DNA from: Liolophura sinensis
Taxonomy: Eukaryota > Mollusca > Polyplacophora > Chitonida > Chitonidae
Direction: 5' to 3'
Length of the DNA stretch: 64,000 nt
Assembly: GCF_032854445.1 (NCBI RefSeq)
Contig: NC_088295.1
Location: 89,797,836-89,861,835 of the forward strand
Positions 33,401 to 64,000 of the stretch are shown in pieces; position 1 is the first letter of the stretch; every line of letters starts with the position of its first letter. A program made the position numbers and the translations under genes. The notes under the pieces were generated by a model. It had not been told where the DNA came from. It made no database searches and worked only from the letters and a program-made list of their open reading frames with translations.

Positions 33401-36400
33401 TCCTTGTATGGTATAATTGTCTTCAGGGAAACTTGGAGAAACTCGAAAAATGTACAAGAACTTACTTTTTTACTTACTTGTTATGGATGGAATATTTGTG
33501 AAATGAAATGTGCTTTGGACCGTTTCATTTTTTTTAATTTTGACAATATTTTGCATCTTGGGATAACATCTGTGTCCTGGTGGAAATGTTTCCTTAGATT
33601 GAAGAATATGTTGAACTCATGAAATCTTCTATATTACTTTCAGTTTTTACAACAAAACATTCCGTCTCATTACGAAGTATTTTGCCATTACTTTCTCACT
33701 TTTTAAATTTCACATTTTGGCCTTTCAACTGGTTCTTCTTTTCCTTTGTATTTTTTTTTTTTGTACTTTGAAGAGAAACATTATCATCACGTTGTTTGTG
33801 TCTCTTATTTAACTGACGACAAAAAGAAAATCATAACGCTATCTATAGTAGACAAAACGCTGATTGCAACTACCATGCTAAGCAGAACATGTATAAAGAG
33901 ATAGCTTGTGCTGCCACGGTGCGTGAACAGTTACAACCCACTTTGGCTGCGATAAATTTGTAGAAAGGGGCCCATTTTTGATTACCCGAAAACGGCCTTT
34001 TCAAGAAATCAGCAAGTCTGTTATTTTGGTTATTCTTTTCGTTTTTCGTGTACCGCTGAGAAAACCTTTCCACTGCGGTGAAAATGTTTATAAAACGGAG
34101 AAACGGTTTTCACCCCGGAATAAACGTTTTTCGTTGCTTTACAAAGGTTATAACAGTATGTGTTGTGTCCAGTTTTTTTCAGTGCCCGCTTTAATTCGTT
34201 TTTGTACACAATGATTCTTCGTTTTTTCTGGTAAAAAGTTATCATTAGGAATAAGAGTCAGATTTATACGTGCAAAAAAACAAATTAACGTTAACACTGA
34301 AACAATTTAGAGAAAATTTGTAAATTCAATTATAAATGTCGAAAAGCAATAATAAAAACTTTTCTCCACGGTGCAACGGTTTTGACGTTAAAACTCTCGA
34401 ACAGCACCAACAGGCGAGAGCACATGTGGAAAAATAGAAGTACAATAATTTGAAGTGTATACATGCGAATTTACATGCATTTGGAAATGTTATATGGAGC
34501 ACATGTAGGCCTACATTAGGAAATGCGTGAGTACCAGTATAGGCCTAGACCTACATTTTGGAAGAGAGAACATAAAATGGAAAGCAAGAGTACATTTTGA
34601 AAAGCGAAGGCACATTTTGAAAGCGGTTTCAAAAACGCCTGTCTCTTTTTTCTTATTCTAATGTTCGTTTTCTGTCGGAAACCACAACGATTCCCGATTC
34701 AAGCATTGTCTGGCCACAACATGGCTGGGATGTTGTCCAAGTGGTGTTATGCAATGAAATCCAATTATTATACATTCATTGTCAATTAGTGTCACAAAAG
34801 GGTAACCAAAGTGTAAAGTGAGGTCAAACACGTTGCGACCAGCATGATTCACTAAACAATGTGTTAGGAGACGTGCCACCCCTGAACACTTATCAAAGAC
34901 TATCACGAATTCCTAAAACAACATTTTCCAAAACAATTGCTGCTTTTGAGTGGTTCCGTGTGCGTTTAAAGAGACGCGCAGACATTAGGACAAATTTTAT
35001 CCACACAAATGTATGCCTTCCCTGATACACGTATGTGGACCTTTCGCTATACTTCGGCCATTATCTTACGAGACAGTTACGCGGGATGGCGATGGGAGAC
35101 GTGTCCGGTATATGCAAGAGGAAACTCGCTCAAACGTATTTCTACGTCATGACAGAGCATTCCAAGTGAAATAAATTCCAAGGCAATGGTAATACACCAT
35201 GTAAGACAGAAGAAACAAGCACACATGGTGATGTTAAATAAGTATATTTTGCAAAATTCAACACAACTTTCACACATGTGAAGATAACAGCATATAATAT
35301 CGTTACAAGCTGTTATCAGGATGAACTTTTCAACAATCGCTATGTAAATACCGTTAGGTGTGCGTCCAAGCACATCCATTGAAAATAAGAGTTTTATATG
35401 GCGAAGGCCAGAAAAAATGATATCCTCTTAAACATGTATGAAATTATTCAGAATGTTCCAAACTTAATAGGTAAATATTTTACAAAGACTTGATGGATAT
35501 AAGACGCCTTTTGTGGACCTTTCGGAACCACAGGCAACACAGCATTAAAATAGCAACAAATTTAAAAGTACATGCATGAGATGTACCACAGCTGGGCCAC
35601 TTAATAGCACTGACATGTACAGTTAAAGCACAGGACTTCTATATTGCATACATTCTTTAAATAATATTACACAACTTTCGTGAAACTTTCAGTGCCATAA
35701 TTAAAATATTTTCAATATATGAGAAATTGTGAGGGTTTTCAGTTTTTCTGAGCCACCCAATACATTGACATATTCAGCTGTTAACATGTACTTTATATCT
35801 CCCAGGGAAAAAAGAATTAATGATTTTAACAATTAAAATAATGTACCACCTTACTAAGGTGGTACTCACAACTTAAAGTTGGTATAATGAAATATTTAAC
35901 AGGAATCCCAAGAAAACTATTGAGACAAACAGACTGACAGGCTGATAATCTTTAGTTTCTCAACTTTCACTAGCAGAGAAACAGTAATTGTCCAAATGTG
36001 TACTTCTTTAGTCTATCAAAGTCCATTGTTGTTCCAGAGTGGGTGTGTAGGGTGGATGGGGTGGGTTTATAGTAAACGTACATTCATCCCTTTCAATAGG
36101 AATTGAATTTAACAATGTCTACCTGTACATTTATGACATAGGCCTGTACATGTGTCTGTACCTTTGCAACAATCTGTGAACATGTACAGACTATAACACA
36201 AGAAAAAGTATTAGGTTCCAAAGTGGGCAAACTACATGTATAAGTTACATGTCCAGCAAACAACGCCTACACTACAGGGCATCTTCAGTTTAGTAATGAC
36301 CATACATGCAAGTGCTGCCTACAAGACCATGATCTACCTAAAGCAAGGTTTACTGCTGTTCTTTAAACACTACCCACAGTTACACATAGCAATAAGTCAT

Positions 36401-36984
36401 ATGTTGTCTAATGCTCAGCTGAAAAAGAAATAGAACAATTCTACACAGGCAATAAAGTACACTTGTATGCTGTGATATTACAGGTATTAGCACGTGATGT
36501 CAAAATAACACACTGGGAAATGATTTCTCTAGTCATGCATTAGCAGATTTACACATTATCTGCAGAATGTCAGTCAAATGTGGACAAATTCCCTACAGCA
36601 ATAATCATCCAAAAAACTTAACAACAGCAATAAAATAAAACACAATAAAACTCCATAAAGACTTCTCACCAAGGTGTCATCTACATGACAAGTCATAAAG
36701 AAGATCACTGATTCTCCACAAGAACCTTAAAGTAATCCCAGGCTAAGTTAATTATAACTACTACTGCAACATATGACTTTAACATGGTAGTTACAATAAA
36801 CTTAGTCTACAATGGCTTTGTGGAACAGGGTCTAGACAAAACTGCCCATCTTCATCTCATCCTTGTCCATTACAAGAAGAGTGATGGATAAGGAGGTGAG
36901 GTGTGAAGACCCAGCCTTGTCTCCACACGTAAGTGGACATGAGGATGGGTGGGTCAGGTGTGAAGACTTGAAACTAATATCAGC
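33401..36984. other. No gene recognised
   Basis: A long stretch of AT-rich sequence between the transporter copies and glycerol kinase, with only short chance frames. Small inverted words (AACGGTTTTC and GAAAACC) recur at 34050-34150. Confidence 0.35.
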
Positions 36985-38735
36985 TGCGCATGATGTACAA
37001 TTATATCTACCTGTCCAGCAATGGTGTACATACAGATCTACCTGTCCAGCACATGATGTACATAGAGATCTACCTGTTCAGCAATGATGTACAAACAGAT
37101 CTGCCTGTCCAGCAAATTATGTACATGTATATCTGCCTGTCCAACAATGATGTACATATAGATCTACCCGTCCAGCAATGATGTACATATAGATCTACCC
37201 GTCCAGCAATGATGTACATATAGATCTACCCGTCCAGCAATGATGTACATGTAGATCTACCTGTCCAGCAATGATGTACATATAGATCTACCTGTCCAGC
37301 AATGATGTACATATAGATCTACCTGTCCAGCAATGATGTACATATAGATCTACCTGTTCAGCAATGATGTACATATAGATCTACCTGTCCAACAATGATG
37401 TACATATAGATCTACCTGTCCAGCAATGATGTACATATAGATCTACCTGTCCAGCAATGATGTGTATATAGATCTACCTGTCCAGCAATGATGTACATAT
37501 AGATCTACCTGTCCAGCAATGATGTACATATAGATCTACCTGTCCAACAATGATGTACATATAGATCTACCTGTCCAGCAATGATGTGTATATAGATCTA
37601 CCTGTCCAGCAATGATGTACATATAGATCTACCTGTCCAACAATGATGTACATATAGATCTACCCGTCCAGCAATGATGTACATATAGATCTACCTGTCC
37701 AACAATGATGTACATATAGATCTACCTGTCCAGCAATGATGTACATATAGATCTACCTGTCCAACAATGATGTACATATAGATCTACCTGTTCAGCAATG
37801 ATGTACATATAGATCTACCTGTTCAGCAATGATGTACATATAGATCTACCTGTCCAACAATGATGTACATATAGATCTACCTGTCCAACAATGATGTACA
37901 TATAGATCTACCTGTCCAGCAATGGTGTGTATATAGATCTACCTGTCCAGCAATGATGTACATATAGATCTACCTGTCCAACAATGATGTACATATAGAT
38001 CTACCTGTCCAGCAATGATGTACATATAGATCTACCTGTCCAGCAATGATGTACAAATAGATCTAGCTGTCCAGCAATGATGTACATATACATATAGATT
38101 TACCTGTCCAGCAATGATATACATGTAGATCTACCTGTCCAGCAATGATGTACATATAGATCTACCGGTCCAGCAATGATGTACACACAGATTTACCTGC
38201 CCAGCAATGATGTACACACAGATTTACCTGTTCAGCAATGATGTACATATAGATCTACCTGTCCAGCAATGATGTAAAAATAGATCTACCTGTCCAACAA
38301 TGATGTACATATAGATCTACCTGTCCAGCAATGATGTACATATAGATCTACCTGTTCAGCAATGATGTACATATAGATCTAGCTGTCCAGCAATGATGTA
38401 CATATAGATCTACCTGTTCAGCAATGATGTACGTATAGATCTAGCTGTCCAGCATGTACATATAGATCTACCTGTCCAAAAATGATGTACATATAGATTT
38501 ACCTGTTCAGCAATGATGTACATATAGATCTACCTGTCCAGCAATGATGTAAAAATAGATCTACCTGTCCAACAATGATGTACATATAGATCTACCTGTC
38601 CAGCAATGATGTGTATATAGATCTAGCTGTCCAGCAATGATGTACATATAGATCTACCTGTCCAGCAATGATGTACATATAGATCTACCTGTCCAGCAAT
38701 GATGTACGTATAGATCTACCTGTCCAGCATGCAAT
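36985..38735. repeat. 31-bp minisatellite, about 56 units
   Basis: The unit is TATAGATCTACCTGTCCAGC plus AATGATGTACA, highly uniform, with point variants (GTCCAACAATG, GTTCAGC, CCCGTCC). There are no spacers, so it is a plain tandem array. It lies downstream of the glycerol kinase stop codon. On the minus strand each unit holds GGACAGGTAGAT, which looks like a 5' splice site. Confidence 0.95.
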
Positions 38736-38845
38736 TATGTACTTTGGTGACTGTTATTTACGGGGTCAAATTTAGGGTCTTGATTAATTTCCGCTAAACA
38801 TCAATGATGCGTTGGAACATTTCTAATATAAGACTGAATAGGCAA

Positions 38846-38851
38846 TTTAAT
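38846..38851 (-). terminator. Possible polyadenylation signal of glycerol kinase
   Basis: ATTAAA on the minus strand about 480 bases past the stop codon of the anchored form. It is the best candidate I could find before the 31-bp array, but it is a weak motif. Confidence 0.25.
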
Positions 38852-39333
38852 TACAAGAAATTGAAGAGACTTGAAATAATGTTTAATCAAACATTTTCTA
38901 CTTCAAAGTATGTGATTATGGTAAATCTTTGTAATTTTAACCACAAAACCAGCTGAATCTGCATCTGACCTAACTCCTGACATCTTGATATGTATCTCAG
39001 GCAGGCACTGGCATAACACTCCACATCCTAACTGACCCTAACTACCTGACCTGACCACCGGTTGACAGTAATAGAGAGGACTAACTGTCAAATACAAAAT
39101 AAAACACAGCTGATACATGTACATATGTACATTACGGACTTATGTGGCTCAGCTAAAAATTTATGAAAATCTTTCAAAAAATCAGACATGCATTAAACAG
39201 CACTTAAATAAATGTAAAACCACAGAAACTGTGACAAGTACATGTACATGCCCTATGTAAATTTAAGTTAAAATGATACCGACTATGCATAATACTATGT
39301 GAAGTGAGTATAAGGGCTAGGGTGCAGGGAATG

Positions 39334-56549
<17,216 letters not shown>

Positions 56550-57050
56550 GTCCTGTCGTCTTCTCGAATCTCTGTCAACTGATCACTTCCCTCCAACCGC
56601 CAGTCCAGGACATGTGCGCCGTCACGCCTCACTGGTTACAACAACAGCTAACCTATCGTCTGCTTCGCAATGACACTGTCTACAATCTTTACCGTCACCA
56701 TTAACATTGCTCAAAACGGTAACAGTCTTGTGACAATCGGAATAGCTCGCACAGAGTATGCGTTAATGTTATACTGAGACCGATGTTAGTATGTCTACAA
56801 AGTTAAGACCCGTATTTTCTCGCCCAACCTCTTACTGAACTTGCATAACTGGCCCGCCAGGGGGCGCTGCTGGTGATGGAAAAGTTGTCTGCTTCAGCCA
56901 GCATCCCAGAAAGTACCATCTATAACTTGCACGAAACATATATAACCATCTTCGATATCATGTTTAAGCCTTCGGCATGTCATATCATGGAATATCATAT
57001 CAAACATGCACAGAGATTTAAGCCTTCCTTCAAGATGCTTTAAAACCTTT
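56550..57050 (-). promoter_or_regulatory. Presumed 5' UTR and promoter region of glycerol kinase
   Basis: Inferred only from position upstream of the GK start codon. It is less AT-rich than the surroundings and shows no clear TATA box. No upstream exon could be identified. Confidence 0.35.
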
Positions 57051-58010
57051 ATAAAACATATATAGGCCTACACTGTTCGATACAGGCCTATGGACGATGA
57101 ATACACGTAGCGTAGGCCTATACGTACATTTAGCTCAACTGCATAGTTCTATCTAAAGGCAGGGCAGTACTAGAGCTAGGCCTTTAATGCATCGTGAAGG
57201 TATTTATATATATATTAAGAATCAACTTTGTATATGAACAATCAGTCAGCGTCGAGAATAAAATATATACGTTTTCGCTTTATTGTATGTAGGCCTAGCC
57301 TGTATCGTCATCAAGCAGTAGTTGGCCAGCTATACCGGTACAGGTACACCTATAGGCCCTATAAAATATGTAGGGCCTAAATGTAGTATATGTAAAAGAA
57401 ATTATACTTGATTGACCAGTGTTCCGGTTTCAGTTTACAACGCCTCTTAGGTCTAGGCCGGGCTGAATGCAGTCGAGATGTTTTTTACTTTTTTGCAAAT
57501 TTTGTAATAGGTTGTGTAAAAACTTCCTGGTCACTTCAAACTGCAGCCCAAGCAGCGAGGGCTGGGTTCGAATTCCCGACCATACTGATAATAAAAACTT
57601 GGAGTACCGGTAACCTATAGGCCTAAATAGCGAGCAATGAATTGAATTGCATGAACCAGCGAGAACCCTTCAAAGAATTAAAAATTGTTCATAAATAGGC
57701 CAAACTTACACGTCCATTTACATGCCCATTCACTTTACCCATGATTGTTGTGAACAAAATGTGAAAGTTGATGGATCGGCCCTAAGCCTACATAATGATC
57801 TAGCCCACTATTTACGAGCTTGAATGACGCAAACGGGGTTGTGACCATACAGATACAGAACAGGTTTGAATTTTGGACAGTTTCGTCCATTTTCGGAAAA
57901 TACATTGCGGTTTTTGTCATGATGTTGTGATCTTTTGACATAAGGTGACGAATTAATAACACGTTATGGGAGACAGTACATTGCGAAAAGCAATACCTTC
58001 AGATAGGCCT
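57050..58010. repeat. Cluster of TAGGCCTA-like palindromes
   Basis: TAGGCCT or AGGCCTA occurs repeatedly (for example near 57063, 57083, 57111, 57177, 57290, 57620 and 58002). No exon was recognised in this stretch. Confidence 0.4.
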
Positions 58011-58079
58011 ATATATAATGTTTGTTCACCGTGCCTCTGTTGCATTGGCTACATATCAATAAGTTTGTTGTTTATCTGT

Positions 58080-58270
58080 ACAGACCAGTTTGTCCATTGT
58101 TGAGCATCTGTTATATAGACAAGTTTGTATATTGTTCAGAATCTGTTGTCCAGAAAAGTTTGTCCATTGTTTAACATCTGCTGTCCAGATAAGTTTGTCC
58201 TTTGTTTCATTATCTTAGTACGGTCAAGTTTGTACATTGTCCAGCATCTGTTTGTTCATTGCTTAGCAAC
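58080..58270. repeat. Degenerate tandem repeat, about 38-bp period
   Basis: GTTTGTCCATTGTTTAGCAT-type segments with TCTGTTGTCCAGA recur about five times. Confidence 0.7.
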
Positions 58271-59261
58271 TAATAGTAACTAATTATATATACCAATTAA
58301 AGCTCATTAAAGTATGTGTCAGTTTTCAGTTTGTGTATATATATCTCACACAAAAGTGCCCTGTGTTTTTAATGAATATGATACAATATGATACGATACA
58401 ATATTCTAATTTCATATACGAGTGTCAGTAACAACTGTGTTAAAACAGGGTGATAATCAAAGAAATTGATGATAAAAGCACTTTGGCAATATGCAGTCTG
58501 AAGCCGACGTAATGTTTTTGGACAAAAGTGCATATATGTTTACCTTAATTATATTTAATTTTAGTTACTTTCAGAAAGTAATGCTGTATAGAGCTTTCCT
58601 AAATCTCAACTTTGCTTCGAATAGAAATAGGTGTGCACTATACAGGTTTAAACTTTCAAATACTTGCATTCATATAATGATATTTGTGAGATTTTTACCG
58701 AGCAAAGATCAAGGATCAATTCCGACAGTTGAGAATAAAAAGGGCCGAGTGTCTGGTTGCCTTTACACGTACTGTATAAAAAAAAACATTCAAACAGGTC
58801 TCGTTCATAATATAAAGCAATCGTTTATGCATAAATAGCATTACTGATGAGATTAAAGTCCAACCATGCCTAGTGAACTTTAGTCGGTCGTGCGTGTATG
58901 TGTCATTTGAGTTTGGTCGCATATGTTACCTATATATAATTACACACAGGCACCACGGTGGTCGGTGACTCCTTGCTGCCTAAGTGGTCTACAAATTGAC
59001 TGTCACTGTTCAGACTATATAGCCTAAGACTTTACCAGTGTATGAAGTCACCTACCTATTCTCATCCAGCTTTTGTTGGCTTGATTGTGGCCTTAGGTCA
59101 GGAGGTTTTCATACATTTATGATGCGGTGCTGAACTACTGTTTGCCCGGTTTCCTCTGTCCAAACATCTTACAACCGCCATCAAGGTACATATGGGATAT
59201 TCTTAAGAATGTTTGTAAAACATAAAATCAAACAGACCTAACGTCCTCCACTTAGACCTGT
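58271..59261. other. No gene recognised
   Basis: A 115-codon frame at 58491-58838 lies in AT-rich sequence and shows no domain; I do not call it. Confidence 0.35.
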
Positions 59262-59770
59262 AAGTCTTCCATCACGGAATACTCTCTGTCGTATAGGTGT
59301 TCCATCACGGCATACTCTCCATCGTACAGGTGTTTCATCACAGCATACTCTCCATCGTACAGGTCTTCCATCACGGCATACTCTCTATCGTACAGGTCTT
59401 CCATCAAAGCATACTCTCTATCGTACAGGTCTTCCATCACATCATGCTCTCTATCGTATAGGTCTTCGATCACACCATACTCTCTATCGTATAGGTCCTC
59501 GATCACGGAATACTCTCTATCGTACAGGTCTTCCATCACGGAATTCTCTCTTTTCTTCAGGTGTTCCATCATAGCATACTCTCTATCGTACAGGTCTTCG
59601 ATCACGGAATACTCTCTGTCTTATAGGTCTTCGATCACGGTATACTCTCTATCGTACAGGTCTTCCATCACGGAATTCTCTCTACTCTTCAGGTGTTCCA
59701 TCACAGCATACTCTATATCGTATATGTGTTCCACCACAGCATACTCTCTACCGTATAGGTCTTTCATCAC
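59262..59770 (-). repeat. 33-bp minisatellite, about 15 units, encoding an 11-residue repeat on minus
   Basis: The unit (plus strand) is CTTCCATCACGGCATACTCT then CTATCGTACAGGT. The minus frame 59605-59252 reads VMEDLYDREYA repeated about ten times and ends EDLQV; upstream units continue but contain a TAA near 59622. The period is a multiple of three and most variants keep the frame. No flanking exon or signal was recognised, so coding status is open. Confidence 0.85.
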
Positions 59771-61544
59771 GGCATACAGTATACACAGCCAAGCTCATCA
59801 AACACACGTATCGTACAAGTATGTGTATTTCTACTTGTGGTTTCTCTATATTCTCTGGACATATATGTAGGCCTACATTATACACTGTTCTCCGTAGAGA
59901 TACGTGTAAATGTGGGAAACCATATGAGCCGTATAGGGCGATGGGTTGAGATTGTGCCTCCATTTAAGCAGATGTTTATACCTGAATAGGAATATCTATG
60001 CACAGTTAGATCTTTGTCAACCTCAATCATTCTCATTTAGTAGACGGTACGCCTATATTGATCATTTTCTATAGATTTTCTTGTATTCTGGTTTTATCTT
60101 GGTAATGGTCAGCGGATAAGTGCTTCTTATACAAAGATGATCCACGTTGCCCAATTTTCAAGTGAAATTACTCAATTACCAAGTCATATAAATCTTTGGA
60201 CAACATATGATTGAGTCATTTGACGCCCAGCTTAATTGAGTACTTTGGCCAAATGTGTGCGTATGCTTCTTTTGACATTAAATAGTTTGAGTGAATTTTT
60301 TTCTTACTGTATTATTAAAGTTGAATGAGTTAATTCATGTGCATGGAAGCGGCTGTTGACTTCTGCGCATTTTAAGACTTATCAAATGAGTCTCCAATAT
60401 AATCAGATGAGTTCTCAATGACTCATGTGGCCTGGTACGTCACATATATGACTCGGAGTTTGAATTTTAATAGTCCAGTTGGAAAACTTTTCCAAGTCAG
60501 TCCACCCAAACTTGTCTCTCAGTGCACAATGGAACTATTAGGACCTACAATGAGCGCTATATTCAAACGGGGAACAAGCACTTATATTCTGACTTGATAA
60601 AATGGTCTGTTCGTTAACATAACCTGCCAAAACGGAGGTCTCAGTAAGCTGCTATACATGGAGGGGAGATTATCAGAAATTCTGTACACAAAACTACGTT
60701 TAAAAAATTGCACAAATTCGTCGCTGGCCATTTTGAATTCCGTAAATACATTAGTCTCTCTGCAGCGTCATAAAGTATAACCTTTTTTCTTTAAATTTCC
60801 CCATTAAATAGCGAATGATATCTTCTGGTCTTTAAACCTGCATGGGAGGCGCTATTGTTAACAGAGGACTTGTCCTTGGCTCAGTCCTCAACACCTCTGC
60901 TTGGTCCATTATGCCATGAAGACTGTATATACACAAACTGAATTCCATATATATTTCTCAATGTAGTAGCGATTTAGGTTTTGGGCTGGACTTAGACACC
61001 ATCTTGAATCTACAATATCTTGCTTTTAACATTTCAACTTTTTTGTTCCTGCGACCCAGTTGTCCCCTTGTAGCAAGGTGGTGACACTGTCAACATATAT
61101 GGGGCCTCACTGGATTGTCCTCACGAAGGCACCCCAATGACGCCCCTTCTGGTTACAGCATTTTTGCACTATACCTTTAGCATGTGTCTCAAACTTGTCG
61201 ACTTTAAAACATATGGGTATTAACCCAATTAGGAACTGAACTCAAGGCAACGATTCTGCTCAAATTATCCTTGGTCCAGTACTTCTGGGCAGGTTAATGA
61301 GGTTGACCTGTTGGCTCAGTCAGGTGGCTGCTGTTTACTTAAACTAATCTTCTCGTACTGGTTACTCTTCTCACAAGATGTCACAAGTACATGTATTACT
61401 ATCTGTGATGGTTTGGTACACATCAGGGCTTTCTCAAATCTGAGAAACTGTGAGGAATAATGGCCTCAACCTAACAGAAGATGGAATCTTCCTGTTTAAA
61501 AAAAAAATGATTTAATTAAGAAACAAGAAAGATGGATTTAAAAC
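59771..61544. other. No gene recognised; TGAGT-rich stretch
   Basis: Within about 60150-60480 the pentamer TGAGT or its reverse ACTCA appears repeatedly, including ATGACTCATG. Nothing else is recognised up to the putative polyadenylation signal at 61545. Confidence 0.35.
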
Positions 61545-64000
61545 TTTATTGATCACACAGGGATGATGGTTACATCTTTGATTGGATGGTCTTCAGGTAG
61601 AAGCCTCATAAAGTTTGCTGTATCAAGACTAAAACTACAACAAGTGTTTGTGTGGTTAAACAGATAAGGCATGCAACCATTTATACTGGGGCATTCATCT
61701 ACCTGTTTACACAGCCTATGTTAACAGGGAATGCCTCTGGCAGCTGAGTCACATAATGTGCCTATTGACTGTAAGCTTAACACAGCAAAGGGAGAAAACT
61801 TTAAAGAAAAAAAAATGTCAGTATGACGTTCAAACAACATTGACAAGCCGCCAATAACTCAAGAAAGAACACTTTCCAGCCCTTACAAAACCACCCAATG
61901 TGATAAACTCATCCCACCATACGCTCAAGTGCAAAACATGAAAACAAAAATAATCATTAACAACCCCCCTCCCCAAAAAAACAAAGCTTACAAAACTGCA
62001 ACTGAAATCAGCAACAAGATTTTCCTCCATGAAAATTTGAACAAATAACTTTGCACATGTGTTAAATACAAAAGAGAAGACGATCTATGAATCAAAATAC
62101 ATAAAAACAATGAAAAACAATGAAAGATCAATCTCATCTAAAAGAAACCTTGTCAAAATCTCTCAAAACTCAACTCTATACTAACGTCATCGAACACCGA
62201 ACCTGTGGCTTGGTCATGTTGGAGCAGTCATGAGGGCATTAATAGATAAATTGGTCAGAACAGATCCAGATATGTACATTTTGTACCTCCACAAATTTTC
62301 ATACTGTACCTCCACAGATTTACATGCTGTATTTCCACAGTTTTACATACTGTGCCCCCACAGATTTACAATTTCCTGTTAGATTCTACACATGTAGGTT
62401 ACACTTGTAACAAACCTAACACCAAACACTGGCTTTACAAAGGTGGGTCTACATGATCAATTTTTCTTCTGATCGAGGGAACTTGTTGCGCTGTCACTGG
62501 ACACAACTTTTCTTTTCATTGAATGTGTCATATTGACTGCATGTGCATGTATTACAAACACTGGAGTTACACAACCTGCATCCTGCCAAATAATGATTCC
62601 TAGCTGCTACATGACTTATTGGAGCAAAGTGTATGTGTATGTAGAACATACTTACAAGCACATTGATATCCTAGATGTACACCTATTTTACCCAACACAA
62701 TTTTACACTCAGAGTACAAGTGCAATTCAAACAACATTTTAGATATATTATCTAATCATTAACATTCTTCATGTGTCATTTAAAGTTGCTTCCCTTAAAT
62801 CTGTATGCAGCACACAATGGAAGGTCTAACACCTACCTAGGTCCTAACTCCTACCCTGTACAAATTTCAGAGACAATGTCAAAAGACACAATTATATCTT
62901 CAATATTACATGTACATTAATTGTATTTATATGGTACAATCAACAAGGACTTATCAATTCTTAACTTAAATCTTATATTGTTCAAGGTCACAACAAGCAT
63001 GTTAAATTCAACATTTAAAAAAAATCTTAAAGTACCGTTTCTTACAATCTTTTCTCCAATCAGATCATCTTCCATTGATACAAAACTTTTCTCATAAAAT
63101 ACATAAACAATGTATGTGCCCACAAACTGTAACATCTCTCAATTGACCGAGAGCCATGGAAGTGGATAGGGCTGCATTCACCAGCCATCCTTTAACCAGC
63201 AGTCCTTGTTTATCTTATCACAGCTGGTTATAACATGGCACTTCCATTAGTTTCCAAAGGAGAAGGAGAAAGAGAGTCTACAAATCTCCAGGTAATAACC
63301 TGCCAATCCTGTCTCTTATTGATACACACGGTCAGCACAATAAAGCAGACAATTACTCGTAACTCCATCACATTTCTGATACTGGACATTTTTCCAACCA
63401 CAGACCACAGCCCAGCCTCAGGGATATATGCTTACAGCGCACTTAACTTACTTTTCAAATTCTTCATAATAAAACGACAAGAGAATGTATAGCCTAGTGT
63501 TCATCTTTATACACATGGCACAAAGCAATGCATTTTCCTGTTTCAACTTTCAATTTGGTACAAGCTGTCAACTGAGAATCATCTCAGGCAAATCCCTTAT
63601 CACAGTTTCACAATTTCCAATCTTCTCCACTTTATAAATATACTGTACACTTATCCATCCAAAACACAGCAACATTTGCAATCCCCTGGTGTCCAGCAAA
63701 GAACCCACACCAACAGAATCTGTACAAAGACTGTTTGAGCAAGCCTGCAGACTTTTCTTCCAATTCTTTGATCCAGTACAGATCAAATACCGATATTTCA
63801 ACCACAAGCCTTTAAACTGTGATGTGATTTTTCAAAAAACACATTAATTTGCATTGGTTGTGCTTAAAATTAAATCTACAAAACTGTTGATAATTGAGAT
63901 GAATGTGCAATGAAATCAAGACTGTTATAAAGTATATGTTATTCAAAAGTACAATGACTACCACTTATACAAAATACTTGATACATCTAACTGGCATGCC
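61545..64000 (-). other. Possible long 3' UTR of a minus-strand gene beyond the right edge
   Basis: Positions 61545-61550 read AATAAA on the minus strand, followed by a CA-free AT-rich stretch. The 2.4 kb to the right contains no exon, SINE or transposon, only a short repeat at 62270-62370. This is inference from a signal and an absence. Confidence 0.25.
62270..62370. repeat. About 29-bp tandem repeat, four units
   Basis: TGTACCTCCACAGATTTACA type units (TACCTCCACAAATTTTCATAC and so on) repeat four times with changes. Confidence 0.75.

Noticed and set aside
36850..36980. Possible small terminal exon on minus ending in MKMGSFV
   Set aside because: Only about a dozen codons, weak acceptor, no link to a known gene.
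36985..38735. CRISPR-like regular array
   Set aside because: Units of 31 bp follow each other directly without spacers, in an animal genome; it is a minisatellite.
58491..58838. 115-codon frame as a gene
   Set aside because: AT-rich, no domain, no exon neighbours.

Overview
This is nuclear genomic DNA from an animal, most likely a marine lophotrochozoan (mollusc, or a close relative such as a brachiopod). The evidence is GT-AG introns, several tRNA-derived SINE families with mollusc-like tails, abundant TACATGTA and TAGGCCTA motifs, gypsy/MULE/Harbinger-type transposon remnants, and very dense minisatellites. No bacterial-type operon, rRNA, CRISPR array or clear functional tRNA gene is present.

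Left part (1-8,690): mostly transposon debris. It holds a 24-bp minisatellite (1.57-2.35 kb), a complete SINE with target-site duplication (2.5-2.8 kb), the RNase H/3' end of a LINE on the minus strand (3.4-4.4 kb), and two decayed gypsy fragments on the minus strand (5.9-7.3 kb and 8.3-8.65 kb).

Middle part (8,690-33,400): two diverged tandem copies (A, 8.7-15.5 kb; B, 25.25-33.4 kb) of a three-exon gene for a nodulin-like/NFD4-like major facilitator transporter, plus strand. Both copies are broken, at different places. Between them lie a gypsy retrotransposon of unusual domain order (17.87-21.76 kb, minus), and a MULE transposase fragment split by a SINE (22.5-23.4 kb). Copy A also carries a Harbinger-like element in its first intron.

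Right part (39,334-56,549, minus strand): one complete, apparently functional gene, glycerol kinase. I resolved 18 exons with consistent phases throughout, giving 554 residues that end in a hydrophobic C-terminal anchor encoded by a separate last exon; reading through the preceding donor gives a soluble form of 524 residues. Its introns carry SINEs and several minisatellites. From 56.6 kb to the end I see no recognisable gene, only repeats and a possible 3' UTR of a gene lying beyond the right edge.

The most striking pattern is that minisatellites repeatedly sit exactly on exon-intron junctions and multiply the splice site: the 5' splice site of glycerol kinase exon 5 (71-bp units), the 5' splice site of exon 15 (52-bp units), and the 3' splice site of transporter exon 1 in both gene copies (about 83-bp units). 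Each array therefore places roughly five to eighteen decoy splice sites next to the genuine one.
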